Source of the DNA: Pantoea alhagi
GTDB lineage: Bacteria > Pseudomonadota > Gammaproteobacteria > Enterobacterales > Enterobacteriaceae
Length of the DNA stretch: 64,000 nucleotides
Reading direction: 5' to 3'
Assembly (NCBI RefSeq): GCF_002101395.1
Contig: NZ_CP019706.1
Span: 2,480,001 to 2,544,000 of the forward strand
In this document: positions 32,503 through 46,631 of the stretch, piece after piece
How the letters are laid out: each line of letters opens with the position of its first letter
Numbering within the stretch: the stretch's first letter is position 1
The notes under the pieces: generated by a model
The model's database searches: none
What the model saw: only the letters and a program-made list of their open reading frames with translations
Told to the model about the DNA's origin: nothing
Position numbers and translations under genes: made by a program

Positions 32503-33234
32503 TCAGGCCTGATTTGCAGCGATAAGCTTAGCGACTTTGTCTGCCTGCGCATTCAGTTGCAGCTTGCGATAGGCATTTTCCATTAACGGCAGCGCAGTGC
32601 GCGTCGCCTGGGTATCCGGATAATCTTTCAGCATTTGCTCAACGCGATTGACTACCGCGACATAGGCTTCGCGTTTCGTGTAGAATTGCGCCACGGAAAG
32701 CTCATATTTTGCCAGACGATTTTTCAGATAGACTAAGCGCTGGCGCGCATCGGTGGCATACTGGCTGTTCGGCCAGCTACGCAACAGCTGAGAAAAGTCG
32801 CGGAAGGCCGCGCGCGCATGTTCAGGATCGCGATCGGAGCGATCGATACCGAAGAAGCCTTGCAGAGCGGAATCGTCTAACGCCATATCCGTCAGGCCCT
32901 TCATATACAGAACATAATCGATGTTCGGATGTGTCGGGTTCAGGCGCATAAAGCGATCGATAGCAGCCTGGGCCATCGGCAGGTCAGCGTTTTTATAGTA
33001 GGCGTAGATCAGATCCAGCTGAACTTGTTGGGCGTAAGGGCCAAATGGATAACGGTTATCCAGTGCTTCCAGTTGCGTTATTGCGCCTTTAAAGTTACCG
33101 TCCTGCAGTTTTTGCTGAGCCGTTGCATAAAGCTCAGAAGGCGGACTGTCAGGCACTTGATCCTTAGAGCTTGAACAACCCGCAAGAGCCAGGCTCAACG
33201 TGGCTGCAGCCACCAGATATTTCATACGCGTCAT
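32503..33234 (-). CDS. bamD: Outer membrane assembly lipoprotein BamD
   Basis: Essential lipoprotein of the BAM complex that inserts beta-barrel proteins into the outer membrane. 243 aa (E. coli 245). Signal peptide with lipobox LALAGC (Cys ~20), followed by five TPR-like repeats; ALDNRYPFGPYAQQVQLDL, NPTHPNIDYVLYMKGL and FGIDRSDRDPEHARAAF are typical blocks. Begins MTRMKYLVAAA like E. coli. Divergent from rluD. Confidence 0.97.
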   Translation of the reverse strand: MTRMKYLVAAATLSLALAGCSSSKDQVPDSPPSELYATAQQKLQDGNFKGAITQLEALDNRYPFGPYAQQVQLDLIYAYYKNADLPMAQAAIDRFMRLNPTHPNIDYVLYMKGLTDMALDDSALQGFFGIDRSDRDPEHARAAFRDFSQLLRSWPNSQYATDARQRLVYLKNRLAKYELSVAQFYTKREAYVAVVNRVEQMLKDYPDTQATRTALPLMENAYRKLQLNAQADKVAKLIAANQA

Positions 33235-33366
33235 GACGATTTGATTATCCTCAGAGTGTGTTATTGCGGAAGCTGTCCATTAAGCTCCCGATAGTGACCA
33301 GGTACGATAGCACATTATATTAAACGGCATCGCCGTGAAAACCCAACGTTAACGAAGAAGCTGTTT

Positions 33367-34347
33367 ATGGCACAACAAGTAAAACTCACCGCAACGGTCT
33401 CCGAATCGCAACTCGGACAACGCTTAGATCAGTCTTTGGCGGAATTGTTCCCTGATTATTCGCGTTCGCGCATAAAAGAATGGATTCTCGATCGTCGTGT
33501 GAGCGTCAACGGTAACATCGTTGATACGCCGAAGGAAAAAGTATTGGGCGGCGAAGCCGTGGCAATCGAGGCGGAAATTGAAGAAGAAGCACGCTGGGAA
33601 GCGCAAAATATTCCCCTGGATATCGTCTATGAAGATGAACATATTCTGGTTATTAACAAGCCGCGCGATCTGGTAGTGCATCCGGGCGCGGGGAATCCGG
33701 ACGGTACCGTCCTGAATGCGCTGTTGCATCACTATCCGGCCATTGTTGACGTACCGCGTGCGGGCATCGTCCACCGTCTTGATAAAGATACCACCGGCCT
33801 GATGGTCGTGGCGAAAACTGTCCCGGCGCAAACGCACCTGGTTGAATCGCTGCAGCTGCGTGAAATTACCCGTGAATATGAGGCAGTTGCCATCGGCAAT
33901 ATGACTGCCGGCGGCGTTGTTGATGAACCCATTAGTCGTCATTCAACCAAGCGTACCCATATGGCCGTTCATCCGATGGGAAAACATGCGGTAACGCACT
34001 ATCGGGTTATGGAGCATTTCCGGGCCCATACGCGTCTGCGTCTGCGTCTGGAAACTGGCCGTACTCACCAGATTCGTGTGCATATGTCGCACATTAACCA
34101 TCCGCTGGTGGGCGATCCGCTGTATGGCGGTCGTCCGCGTCCGCCGAAAGGCGCTTCAGATGCGTTTATCGCAACGTTACGCGGCTTTGATCGCCAGGCG
34201 CTACATGCCACCATGCTGCGCCTTTATCATCCGGTAACCGGTATTGAGATGGAATGGCATGCGCCACTACCACAGGATATGGTCGATCTGATCGATGCGC
34301 TGAAAGCCGATACGGAAGCATTTAAGGATCAGCTGGACTGGCTATGA
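33367..34347 (+). CDS. rluD: 23S rRNA pseudouridine synthase RluD
   Basis: Makes pseudouridines 1911, 1915 and 1917 of helix 69 in 23S rRNA. 326 aa. N-terminal S4 RNA-binding domain (GQRLDQSLAELFPDYSRSRI), then the RluA-type catalytic domain with Asp in HRLDKDTTGLMV and GRTHQIRVHMSHINHP. Overlaps pgeF by ATGA, so the pair is one operon, as in E. coli. Confidence 0.98.
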   Translation: MAQQVKLTATVSESQLGQRLDQSLAELFPDYSRSRIKEWILDRRVSVNGNIVDTPKEKVLGGEAVAIEAEIEEEARWEAQNIPLDIVYEDEHILVINKPRDLVVHPGAGNPDGTVLNALLHHYPAIVDVPRAGIVHRLDKDTTGLMVVAKTVPAQTHLVESLQLREITREYEAVAIGNMTAGGVVDEPISRHSTKRTHMAVHPMGKHAVTHYRVMEHFRAHTRLRLRLETGRTHQIRVHMSHINHPLVGDPLYGGRPRPPKGASDAFIATLRGFDRQALHATMLRLYHPVTGIEMEWHAPLPQDMVDLIDALKADTEAFKDQLDWL

Positions 34348-35075
34348 ACGATCTGATTGTTCCTGACTGGCCAGCACCAGCAACAGTACGCGCCTGCAGC
34401 ACTACGCGTGCCGGTGGCGTCAGCGTGGCGCCTTGGGATTCGCTTAACCTGGGCGATCACGTTGGTGACCAGCCTGCAGCGGTGCAGGCTAACCGGCAAC
34501 GCCTGGTTGATATGGCCGATTTACCTGCGATGCCCTGGTGGCTGGAGCAGGTTCATGGCACCGAGGTTGTTCGCCTTGATGGAAGGCAGCCAGCCACGCG
34601 TCGCGCTGATGCAGTCTGGAGCAATCAGGCCGGAACGGTTTGCGCGGTGATGACAGCCGACTGCCTGCCGGTTCTCTTCTGTTCTTTTGATGGTAAAGAA
34701 GTCGCGGCAGCCCATGCGGGCTGGCGTGGGCTCTGCGCTGGGGTTCTGGAAAATACGCTTCGTCAGTTTTCCGCTCCGCCTGAGGAGATTCACGTCTGGA
34801 TGGGGCCGGCAATAGGGCCAGAAGCCTTTGAAGTCGGCCCTGAGGTCAGAGCCGCCTTTATGGCTCATGATCCGGCGGCAGCTGGCGCTTTTCGTGCTGC
34901 TGGCGATAAATTTTATGCCGATCTGTGGCAGCTGGCGCGTCAGCGTCTGGCAGCGCAGGGCGTAGCCTCTGTTAGCGGGGGTGGACGCTGCACCTGGCAT
35001 GATTCTGCTCATTTTTTCTCCTGGCGACGCAGCGGTACTACCGGACGTATGGCAAGTTTGATCTGGCTGATATAA
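34344..35075 (+). CDS. pgeF: Peptidoglycan-editing oxidoreductase/laccase-like PgeF (YfiH)
   Basis: 243 aa, the E. coli length. Removes wrongly incorporated amino acids in peptidoglycan precursors; older annotations call it a polyphenol oxidase. DUF152 motifs: TTRAGGVS, a His/Cys metal site in QVHGTEV, MTADCLPVLF, AAAHAGWRGL and WMGPAIGPEAFEVG. Coupled to rluD. Confidence 0.95.
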   Translation: MNDLIVPDWPAPATVRACSTTRAGGVSVAPWDSLNLGDHVGDQPAAVQANRQRLVDMADLPAMPWWLEQVHGTEVVRLDGRQPATRRADAVWSNQAGTVCAVMTADCLPVLFCSFDGKEVAAAHAGWRGLCAGVLENTLRQFSAPPEEIHVWMGPAIGPEAFEVGPEVRAAFMAHDPAAAGAFRAAGDKFYADLWQLARQRLAAQGVASVSGGGRCTWHDSAHFFSWRRSGTTGRMASLIWLI

Positions 35076-35134
35076 CCTTACGCCACAAGACGATCCAGGG
35101 TGCGCTTTTTTTCACCGTAATACAGATCAAAGAC

Positions 35135-35162
35135 CTTGAAAATCTGAGGCCAGGCCTCATCT
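35135..35162 (+). promoter_or_regulatory. Sigma-32 (heat shock) promoter of clpB
   Basis: CTTGAAA (35135-35141), 13 bp, CCTCATCT (35155-35162). The RpoH consensus is CTTGAAA-N13/15-CCCCATNT, so only one base differs. It lies 39 bp before the clpB start codon. Confidence 0.88.
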
Positions 35163-35200
35163 CATCTCCAGTAGCATTTTGACCTGTATTGGGAGGAATC

Positions 35201-37774
35201 ATGCGTCTGGATCGTCTTACTAATAAATTCCAGCTTGCGCTCGCCGATGCTCAATCCCTCGCCCTTGGGCGCGATAACCAATTCATTGAACCTCTTCACT
35301 TGATGAGCGCTTTGCTCAATCAGGAAGGCGGCACTGTGCGTCCTTTACTGGCGACCGCAGGGGTGGATGTAGGTGGATTACGTAACGGTGTCGAGCAGGC
35401 TATCAGCCGTCTGCCACAGGTAGAAGGTACTGACGGCGACGTCCAGCCTTCCGCCGATCTGGTGCGGGTACTTAACCTGTGCGACAAGCTGGCGCAGAAG
35501 CGCGGCGACAACTTTATTTCATCAGAGTTATTTGTTCTGGCTGCGCTTGATTCGCGCGGTTCGCTGGCGGATTTAATGAAATCCGCAGGGGCGACAAGCG
35601 ACAAGCTAACAAAAGCCATTGAACAAATGCGTGGGGGAGAAGGCGTGAACGATCAGGGAGCCGAAGACCAGCGCCAGGCATTAAAAAAATACACTATCGA
35701 TCTTACCGAGCGTGCGGAGCAGGGCAAACTTGATCCGGTGATTGGCCGTGATGAAGAGATCCGCCGTACTATCCAGGTATTGCAACGGCGCACCAAAAAT
35801 AACCCGGTGCTGATTGGTGAACCTGGCGTTGGTAAAACTGCCATTGTTGAAGGACTGGCGCAGCGTATCGTTAATGGTGAAGTGCCGGAGGGGCTGAAAG
35901 GCCGTCGGGTACTGGCGTTGGATATGGGATCGCTGGTGGCTGGCGCTAAGTATCGCGGAGAGTTTGAAGAGCGTCTAAAAGGGGTGCTGAACGATCTCTC
36001 TAAGCAGGAAGGCAACGTTATTCTGTTTATCGATGAGCTGCATACTATGGTCGGCGCCGGGAAAGCGGATGGCGCTATGGATGCGGGCAACATGCTGAAG
36101 CCTGCGCTGGCGCGCGGGGAGCTGCACTGCGTTGGCGCAACCACGCTTGACGAGTATCGGCAGTATATTGAAAAGGATGCCGCGCTGGAGCGTCGTTTTC
36201 AGAAAGTCTTCGTGGCGCAGCCGAGCGTTGAAGATACCATCGCTATTCTGCGTGGTCTGAAAGAGCGTTATGAGCTGCATCACCATGTACAGATCACCGA
36301 TCCCGCTATCGTCGCTGCTGCCACGCTGTCACATCGTTATATCGCCGATCGCCAGTTGCCAGATAAGGCAATCGACCTGATTGATGAGGCCGCTTCCAGT
36401 ATCCGTTTGCAAATCGATTCCAAGCCAGAAGCGCTGGATCGTCTGGAGCGTCGCGTTATCCAACTGAAACTGGAGCAACAGGCGCTGAAGAAAGAGTCGG
36501 ATGAGGCCAGCATCAAACGTCTGGAAATGCTGGAAGACGAACTCAATCAGAAAGAGCGCGAATACGCTGAGCTGGAAGAGGAGTGGAAAGCGGAAAAAGC
36601 GTCGCTCTCAGGCACCCAGAACATTAAAGCAGAGCTGGAGCAGGCGAAAATTGCGCTGGAACAGGCGCGTCGTTCCGGCGATCTCGGGCGTATGTCTGAA
36701 CTGCAATATGGCAAAATCCCTGAGCTGGAAAAACAGCTCGCGGCAGCCACGCAGTCAGAAGGCAAAACCATGCGCTTACTGCGTAACCGGGTAACGGACG
36801 TTGAGATTGCAGATGTACTGGCGCGTTGGACCGGTATTCCGGTTGCGCGGATGATGGAAGGCGAACGCGAAAAACTGCTGCGCATGGAGCAAGATCTGCA
36901 TCAGCGGGTCATCGGGCAGAATGAAGCAGTAGAAGCGGTTTCTAATGCAATACGCCGTAGCCGTGCTGGTTTATCCGATCCGAACCGCCCGATTGGTTCA
37001 TTTCTGTTCCTGGGACCGACCGGGGTCGGTAAAACCGAACTGTGCAAAGCGCTGGCTAATTTCCTGTTCGACAGCGACGACGCGATGGTGCGTATTGATA
37101 TGTCGGAGTTTATGGAGAAGCATTCGGTGTCGCGGCTGGTGGGGGCACCTCCGGGCTACGTAGGATATGAGGAAGGGGGATATCTTACCGAGGCCGTACG
37201 GCGTCGCCCTTATTCTGTGATCCTGTTGGATGAAGTAGAAAAGGCGCATCCTGACGTCTTCAATATTCTGTTGCAGGTGTTAGATGACGGCCGCCTGACG
37301 GATGGGCAGGGACGTACCGTCGATTTCCGCAATACCGTAGTGATTATGACCTCTAACCTGGGGTCCGATCTGATTCAGGAACGTTTTGGCGAGCTGGACT
37401 ATAGCGCAATGAAGGATGTAGTGATGTCGGTAGTGAGTCATCATTTCCGTCCTGAGTTTATTAACCGTATTGATGAGGTTGTGGTGTTCCATCCGCTGGG
37501 TGAAAAACATATCGCCTCTATTGCTAAGATCCAGCTGCAACGGCTGTACAAGCGTCTGGAAGAGCGCGGCTTTACGGTAAATATGTCTGAAGAGGCATTA
37601 AAACTGCTGGGGCAGAATGGGTATGACCCGGTATATGGCGCTCGTCCATTGAAACGTGCGATTCAGCAGCAGGTAGAAAACCCGCTGGCACAGCAAATAT
37701 TGTCTGGAAAACTGGTTCCGGGCAAAGCGATAGATATAGATGTACAGGATGGCATTATTACAGCACGTCAATAA
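35201..37774 (+). CDS. clpB: Disaggregase chaperone ClpB
   Basis: Hsp100 hexameric ATPase that, with DnaK, pulls apart protein aggregates after heat shock. 857 aa as in E. coli. N domain, AAA1 with Walker A GEPGVGKT and Walker B VILFIDELHT, the long coiled-coil M domain (residues ~400-525, rich in Glu/Lys/Leu), AAA2 with GPTGVGKT and VILLDEVEKAH, pore loop GYVGYEEGG. ATG 35201 behind GGGAGGA. An internal start giving the short ClpB form, known from E. coli, is expected but was not checked. Confidence 0.98.
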   Translation: MRLDRLTNKFQLALADAQSLALGRDNQFIEPLHLMSALLNQEGGTVRPLLATAGVDVGGLRNGVEQAISRLPQVEGTDGDVQPSADLVRVLNLCDKLAQKRGDNFISSELFVLAALDSRGSLADLMKSAGATSDKLTKAIEQMRGGEGVNDQGAEDQRQALKKYTIDLTERAEQGKLDPVIGRDEEIRRTIQVLQRRTKNNPVLIGEPGVGKTAIVEGLAQRIVNGEVPEGLKGRRVLALDMGSLVAGAKYRGEFEERLKGVLNDLSKQEGNVILFIDELHTMVGAGKADGAMDAGNMLKPALARGELHCVGATTLDEYRQYIEKDAALERRFQKVFVAQPSVEDTIAILRGLKERYELHHHVQITDPAIVAAATLSHRYIADRQLPDKAIDLIDEAASSIRLQIDSKPEALDRLERRVIQLKLEQQALKKESDEASIKRLEMLEDELNQKEREYAELEEEWKAEKASLSGTQNIKAELEQAKIALEQARRSGDLGRMSELQYGKIPELEKQLAAATQSEGKTMRLLRNRVTDVEIADVLARWTGIPVARMMEGEREKLLRMEQDLHQRVIGQNEAVEAVSNAIRRSRAGLSDPNRPIGSFLFLGPTGVGKTELCKALANFLFDSDDAMVRIDMSEFMEKHSVSRLVGAPPGYVGYEEGGYLTEAVRRRPYSVILLDEVEKAHPDVFNILLQVLDDGRLTDGQGRTVDFRNTVVIMTSNLGSDLIQERFGELDYSAMKDVVMSVVSHHFRPEFINRIDEVVVFHPLGEKHIASIAKIQLQRLYKRLEERGFTVNMSEEALKLLGQNGYDPVYGARPLKRAIQQQVENPLAQQILSGKLVPGKAIDIDVQDGIITARQ

Positions 37775-37781
37775 ATCATGT

Positions 37782-37807
37782 AAAAATGGGCCGAAAGGCC
37801 CATTTTT
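37782..37807 (+). terminator. Terminator after clpB
   Basis: AAAAATGGGCC and GGCCCATTTTT around GAAA, a very stable tetraloop hairpin. Confidence 0.93.
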
Positions 37808-37890
37808 GTCTCTGTGAAGTACTTTTTTGCATGGTTTGTAGGCATTGTGCGTGAAATGTGAACGGTTGAATTTATTTTTGCAATTAGCGC

Positions 37891-38091
37891 TTGCGGGGTC
37901 TCAAGAACTCCCTATAATGCGCCTCCATCGACACGGCACAACGGCTTACGCCACGCGGTGTTGAGCGGTTCAGTAAGATGAATCGCCGGAGAAAAACTTC
38001 TGAAAAAAGGGGTTGACTCTGAAAGAGGAAAGCGTAATATACGCCACCTCGCGACAACGGCACGAAGCGCCGGTCGCACTGCTCTTTAACA
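37891..38091 (+). promoter_or_regulatory. rRNA operon promoters P1 and P2 with leader BoxA
   Basis: P1: TTGCGG (37891-37896), 16 bp, TATAAT (37913-37918), then GCGCCTCC, the GC-rich discriminator used for stringent control. P2: TTGACT (38013-38018), 16 bp, TAATAT (38035-38040). BoxA antitermination element TGCTCTTTAACA at 38080-38091. This covers the 437-bp gap between clpB and 16S; the region upstream of P1 is AT-rich, as expected for UP-element and Fis sites, which I did not map. Confidence 0.9.
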
Positions 38092-38211
38092 ATTTATCAG
38101 ACAATCTGTGTGGGCACTCACGGACGGGATATCGCAAAAATAATTGCAGTATCAAGTCTCAGAGTGAACACGTAATTCATTACGACGTTTTTCTTTGAGC
38201 ATCAGACTTTT

Positions 38212-39753
<1,542 letters not shown>

Positions 39754-39837
39754 CCATGCTGAATCCCGGCCGTGAAGTGCTCACACAGATTGTCTGATGA
39801 AATGTACGAGCAAGGCGTCTTGCGAAGCAGACTCAGT

Positions 39838-39913
39838 GTCCCCTTCGTCTAGAGGCCCAGGACACCGCCCTTTCACGGCGGTAACAGGGGTTCGAATCCC
39901 CTAGGGGACGCCA
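39838..39913 (+). tRNA. tRNA-Glu (anticodon TTC)
   Basis: 76 nt with CCA in the 16S-23S spacer. Acceptor GTCCCCT/AGGGGAC, anticodon loop CTTTCAC. A second BoxA (TGCTCTTTAACA) lies at 39986-39997. Confidence 0.98.
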
Positions 39914-40104
39914 CTTGCTGGTCTGTGAGTGAAAGTCACCTGCCAAATTATCTTAAAACTGACTTACGAGTCGGCTTTAAGATATTGCTCTTTAACAATC
40001 CGGAAACAAGCTGAAAATTGAAAACGGAACAACTTTAATCCAGTTGTTCACGATTCTCTCAATTCTCGCACTCACGAGTGTCGCAAGACGCTTGCGGGTT
40101 GTGA

Positions 40105-43010
<2,906 letters not shown>

Positions 43011-43106
43011 ACAACGCCGGAAGCGTTTTGGGGAACTGAGAGTATTTTCAGCCTTGTTGACGGATACGCGTGCGTGGCCCTTTGGGCGGCGTGCGGAAAC
43101 AGAATT

Positions 43107-43226
43107 TGCCTGGCGGCAAGAGCGCGGTGGTCCCACCTGACCCCATGCCGAACTCAGAAGTGAAACGCCGCAGCGCCGATGGTAGTGTGGGGCCTCCCCA
43201 TGCGAGAGTAGGGAACTGCCAGGCAT
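43107..43226 (+). rRNA. 5S ribosomal RNA
   Basis: 120 nt, TGCCTGGCGGC ... GCCAGGCAT, whose ends pair. Single copy, no tRNA after it. Confidence 0.99.
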
Positions 43227-43238
43227 CAAAACAACGAC

Positions 43239-43267
43239 GGAGCCTCAGCGAAAGCTGAGGCTTTTTC
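43239..43267 (+). terminator. rRNA operon terminator
   Basis: AGCCTCAGC (43241-43249) and GCTGAGGCT (43254-43262), GAAA-type loop, then a T-run. Confidence 0.93.
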
Positions 43268-43490
43268 GTATCTGCAGTTTACCGCCACTCCGCGACTTTC
43301 CGCTGCTTTTCATTACTATAGTTTCGAAAATTACCTGTTTCCTTTACTATTTCAGCCTGGCGGGAAGCTGTAGTATTCGCCACTTCACAAAACCGATCCT
43401 TTAAAACAAAACATTTTATTAACATCGCGCTTTAATGCTTTACTGTTTTTTTAGCCTTTTAGGCAGCAAGGAACCACAGTGAGGCACAAT

Positions 43491-44795
43491 ATGGCTGATG
43501 TTATAACCACCAGTAAGCAAACCGAAGAGCTCGCAGCGGGATCCCACAAAGCTCGTATTCGCGCAATCATCGGTGCATCGTCAGGCAATCTTGTCGAATG
43601 GTTTGATTTCTACGTTTACTCTTTTTGCTCCCTCTATTTCGCGCATATTTTTTTCCCAACGGGAAACCCCACCACGCAACTTGTACAAACCGCCGGTGTT
43701 TTCGCTGCGGGTTTTTTAATGCGTCCGATTGGGGGATGGCTTTTTGGCTGGATTGGCGATCGTCATGGACGTAAAACCTCCATGCTGATCTCTGTCTGCA
43801 TGATGTGTTTCGGCTCCCTGGTTATCGCCTGTTTACCTGGCTATGCCACCTTAGGAGTCTGGGCACCAATACTGCTGCTGCTGGCACGTCTGTTTCAGGG
43901 ATTATCGGTAGGTGGAGAATATGGCACCAGCGCGACCTATATGAGCGAGGTTGCGATAGAAGGGCGCAAGGGTTATTACGCATCCTTTCAGTACGTTACC
44001 CTGATCGGTGGCCAGCTGCTGGCACTGCTTACCGTGGTGATATTACAGCATGTGCTGGAACCGGAAGCGCTGCGTAGTTGGGGATGGCGTATTCCTTTTG
44101 CGCTGGGGGCGGTGCTGGCGATCGTTGCGCTCTTTCTGCGGCGTTCGCTAAACGAAACAACCAGTGATAAAACCCGACAGCATCAGGATGCCGGTCGGCT
44201 ACGGGGTTTATGGAAACATCGGCGCGCTTTTTTAATGGTACTGGGTTTTACCGCTGGCGGATCCCTGAGTTTCTACACCTTCACCACTTATATGCAAAAG
44301 TACCTGGTCAATACCGCCGGTATGGATGCCAAAAGCGCCAGTGCATTGATGACCCTGGCGCTGTTTATTTTTATGCTTATTCAGCCGCTGATGGGCGCGT
44401 TATCCGACCGAATCGGGCGTCGTAACTCCATGCTGATGTTTGGTGCCGGTGCGACGCTGTGCACGGTGCCGATCCTGACACTGCTTCAGAATAGCGAAAG
44501 CAACTGGCTGATATTTATATTGGTTATGCTGGCGCTCCTGATCACCAGCTTTTACACCTCTATCAGTGGGATAGTTAAAGCAGAGATGTTTCCACCGGAA
44601 GTACGCGCGCTGGGTGTTGGTCTTTCATATGCGGTGGCGAATGCTATTTTTGGCGGCTCGGCGGAATATGTCGCGCTGTCGCTCAAGGCTGCGGGAAATG
44701 AGACCTTGTTTTTTTGGTATGTTTCGGGGATGGGCGCGCTGGCGTTGCTGGTATCGCTGATGCTGCACCGTAAAGGGCAGGGCATGAAACTCTAA
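43491..44795 (+). CDS. kgtP: Alpha-ketoglutarate permease KgtP
   Basis: Proton symporter of the major facilitator superfamily that takes up 2-oxoglutarate across the inner membrane. 434 aa (E. coli 432). Twelve hydrophobic helices; family markers are GNLVEWFDFYVYSFC, the loop 2-3 motif GRHGRK-like (GWIGDRHGRKTSML), LFQGLSVGGEYGTSATYMSE and SDRIGRRNSM. An upstream GTG (43479) is also in frame; ATG 43491 with GAGG seven bases before fits the family better. Next to the rRNA operon, as in E. coli. Confidence 0.95.
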   Translation: MADVITTSKQTEELAAGSHKARIRAIIGASSGNLVEWFDFYVYSFCSLYFAHIFFPTGNPTTQLVQTAGVFAAGFLMRPIGGWLFGWIGDRHGRKTSMLISVCMMCFGSLVIACLPGYATLGVWAPILLLLARLFQGLSVGGEYGTSATYMSEVAIEGRKGYYASFQYVTLIGGQLLALLTVVILQHVLEPEALRSWGWRIPFALGAVLAIVALFLRRSLNETTSDKTRQHQDAGRLRGLWKHRRAFLMVLGFTAGGSLSFYTFTTYMQKYLVNTAGMDAKSASALMTLALFIFMLIQPLMGALSDRIGRRNSMLMFGAGATLCTVPILTLLQNSESNWLIFILVMLALLITSFYTSISGIVKAEMFPPEVRALGVGLSYAVANAIFGGSAEYVALSLKAAGNETLFFWYVSGMGALALLVSLMLHRKGQGMKL

Positions 44796-44796
44796 G

Positions 44797-45117
44797 TTAC
44801 TGACCTGCATTCCACAGCGCAAAACCGGCCGCTGCGCCGGCAATATCCCAGCTCAGGTCCTTCCAGCTCCAGCCGCTTCCTTCCGGGCGGCTGTCATAAA
44901 ATTCTTTAGCCGCGCCAAGACTAAAGGCAAACATCAATCCGAAACTGTTGCTGTGATGCTGCGACCAGTTTTGCTGCTGCCCATATTCGTTGCCAGCGGC
45001 AGAGAGAAACGCAGAACCAATAAAATGCTGGACTTTATCCTGACCAGTCCAGCGATCCTGCGCCATATGGCTACATCCCGTACAGCATAAACATATCAAG
45101 ATCGTTGCTATTTTCAT
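44797..45117 (-). CDS. yfiM: Putative lipoprotein YfiM
   Basis: 106 aa (E. coli 107). Short N-terminal signal peptide ending CCTGC-SHMAQD, so probably a lipoprotein, though the lipobox is not canonical (Cys in place of Leu at -3). Blocks GQDKVQHFIGSAFLSAAGNEY and SRPEGSGWSWKDLSWDIAGA are typical of the YfiM/DUF2279 family. Function unknown. Start is ATG 45117; the open frame to 45162 is an overrun. Convergent with kgtP and just downstream of pssA. Confidence 0.9.
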   Translation of the reverse strand: MKIATILICLCCTGCSHMAQDRWTGQDKVQHFIGSAFLSAAGNEYGQQQNWSQHHSNSFGLMFAFSLGAAKEFYDSRPEGSGWSWKDLSWDIAGAAAGFALWNAGQ

Positions 45118-45170
45118 CGCCGCTCCTGGATCAGAAAGAGACATTAAGGCGGGATATAACATCCTGTGGT

Positions 45171-46526
45171 TTACAGAATACGGCTTATCAGTCGGTCAAT
45201 TCTGATACGGCGCAGTCGTCTGATTAGTTTGCGTACTTTTACCGGATAGTCGGCAATACTGTCGAGATCGCGGAAATGTTTGACCACGCTGGTATGCTGG
45301 CGAATCAGCGACAGCTCACGCTCGCGCTGCTCCGCCAGCTGCTGTAGAGGATCATGGATCAACACCGCATTTTCCAGATCCAGGCGCCAGGCGCGCGGGT
45401 TAAGGTTGTTGCCGGTAATCAGCATCCACTCTTCGTCCACCCACATTCCCTTGAGGTGATAGCTGTTTTCACCATCTTTCCACAGGCGCACGGTCAGCTG
45501 ACCATTACTCACGTAGTATTGCAGCCTGCTCAGGAAACGTCGCAGATTAATCTCGTACAAATAGGGCAGCGCGCCGATAATTTTAAACGGTTGATCTTCG
45601 GGAATATAAAAATCATTTGCCGTTTTATCGCCAACGATAATTTCCACTTCTTTCCCCTGACGCAACAGCCAGATAATATTGCGCACCAGAATCGCCGGCA
45701 AATTGAAATAAGGCGTACAGAGCGTCAGCTTATGTTCCGTACAGGGCATCAAATGATAGATGGTTTTATTCAGCAGGCTACGCTTTCCCAGCCCAACCAG
45801 CGGCGTTACCGCCAGCTCTTCGTTACCGGCATTCGGGGTAAAAATGTAATCAAAACCGCGCAGATCCTGGCGGAACTGGCGGGTTTCATTTTTGATTTCC
45901 GGGCTTTTGGGCCGCTCATGACGATCGAGCCGATGGACTGCGACCGCGTTTTTCAGGTTGCGATCGATCCATTCAAACATGGTATTAGCTAACTGCGGAT
46001 TACGAATCAGCTGATAGCGATCGTAGCGATATTTGTCATGTTGGTGCAGATAGACGTCATTGATGCTGGCACCGCTGTAGAGCAGCGTATCGTCAATAAT
46101 AAAGCCTTTCAGATGCAGCACGCCCAACGCTTCCCGGGTATTAACCGGGATCCCGTATACCGGAATAGCGATATCCGGATGCTGGCTGGCCATATCGCAA
46201 TACCAGTCGGCGTTCGTCACGCCTTTAGCATCGCCGATACGGCCACGCTGTGCCCGATGCCAGTCAACCAGAACACTGATATCCAGTTCCGGGCGTGCGC
46301 GTCTGGCAGCGTAAAGCGCGGACAGGACGGTGCGTCCGGCATCATCATTTTCCAGATAGAGCGCGACAACGCAGATGCGCTTTGTTGCACTGGCGATTTT
46401 TTCCAGCAGCGTAGCGCGGAACTCGGATGGCGAGTAAAGCGTGGTTACATCAGCAACTGACTGAGACAGTTTGGGCAGCTGTGCAAGGTGTTGTTGGTGT
46501 TTATTGCGCTTAAATTTGGACAACAT
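45171..46526 (-). CDS. pssA: CDP-diacylglycerol-serine O-phosphatidyltransferase PssA
   Basis: Makes phosphatidylserine, the precursor of phosphatidylethanolamine. 451 aa, as in E. coli. Phospholipase D superfamily, with two HKD-type boxes: HLKGFIIDDTLLYSGAS near residue 133 and YHLKGMWVDEEWMLITGNN near 350. Basic C-terminus (VRKLIRRLRRIRIDRLIS) for membrane surface binding. ATG 46526 gives the family N-terminus (MLSKFKRN); an adjacent GTG codon is upstream. Confidence 0.97.
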   Translation of the reverse strand: MLSKFKRNKHQQHLAQLPKLSQSVADVTTLYSPSEFRATLLEKIASATKRICVVALYLENDDAGRTVLSALYAARRARPELDISVLVDWHRAQRGRIGDAKGVTNADWYCDMASQHPDIAIPVYGIPVNTREALGVLHLKGFIIDDTLLYSGASINDVYLHQHDKYRYDRYQLIRNPQLANTMFEWIDRNLKNAVAVHRLDRHERPKSPEIKNETRQFRQDLRGFDYIFTPNAGNEELAVTPLVGLGKRSLLNKTIYHLMPCTEHKLTLCTPYFNLPAILVRNIIWLLRQGKEVEIIVGDKTANDFYIPEDQPFKIIGALPYLYEINLRRFLSRLQYYVSNGQLTVRLWKDGENSYHLKGMWVDEEWMLITGNNLNPRAWRLDLENAVLIHDPLQQLAEQRERELSLIRQHTSVVKHFRDLDSIADYPVKVRKLIRRLRRIRIDRLISRIL

Positions 46527-46631
46527 CACAGTGCGCTTCTTCTCTATTCATTGAGTGGTCTTCTGCCATAACATCATGGTTCTAACCGACAATATTAACA
46601 TTAACACGACGCAAAGGGCGATCTTCACAAG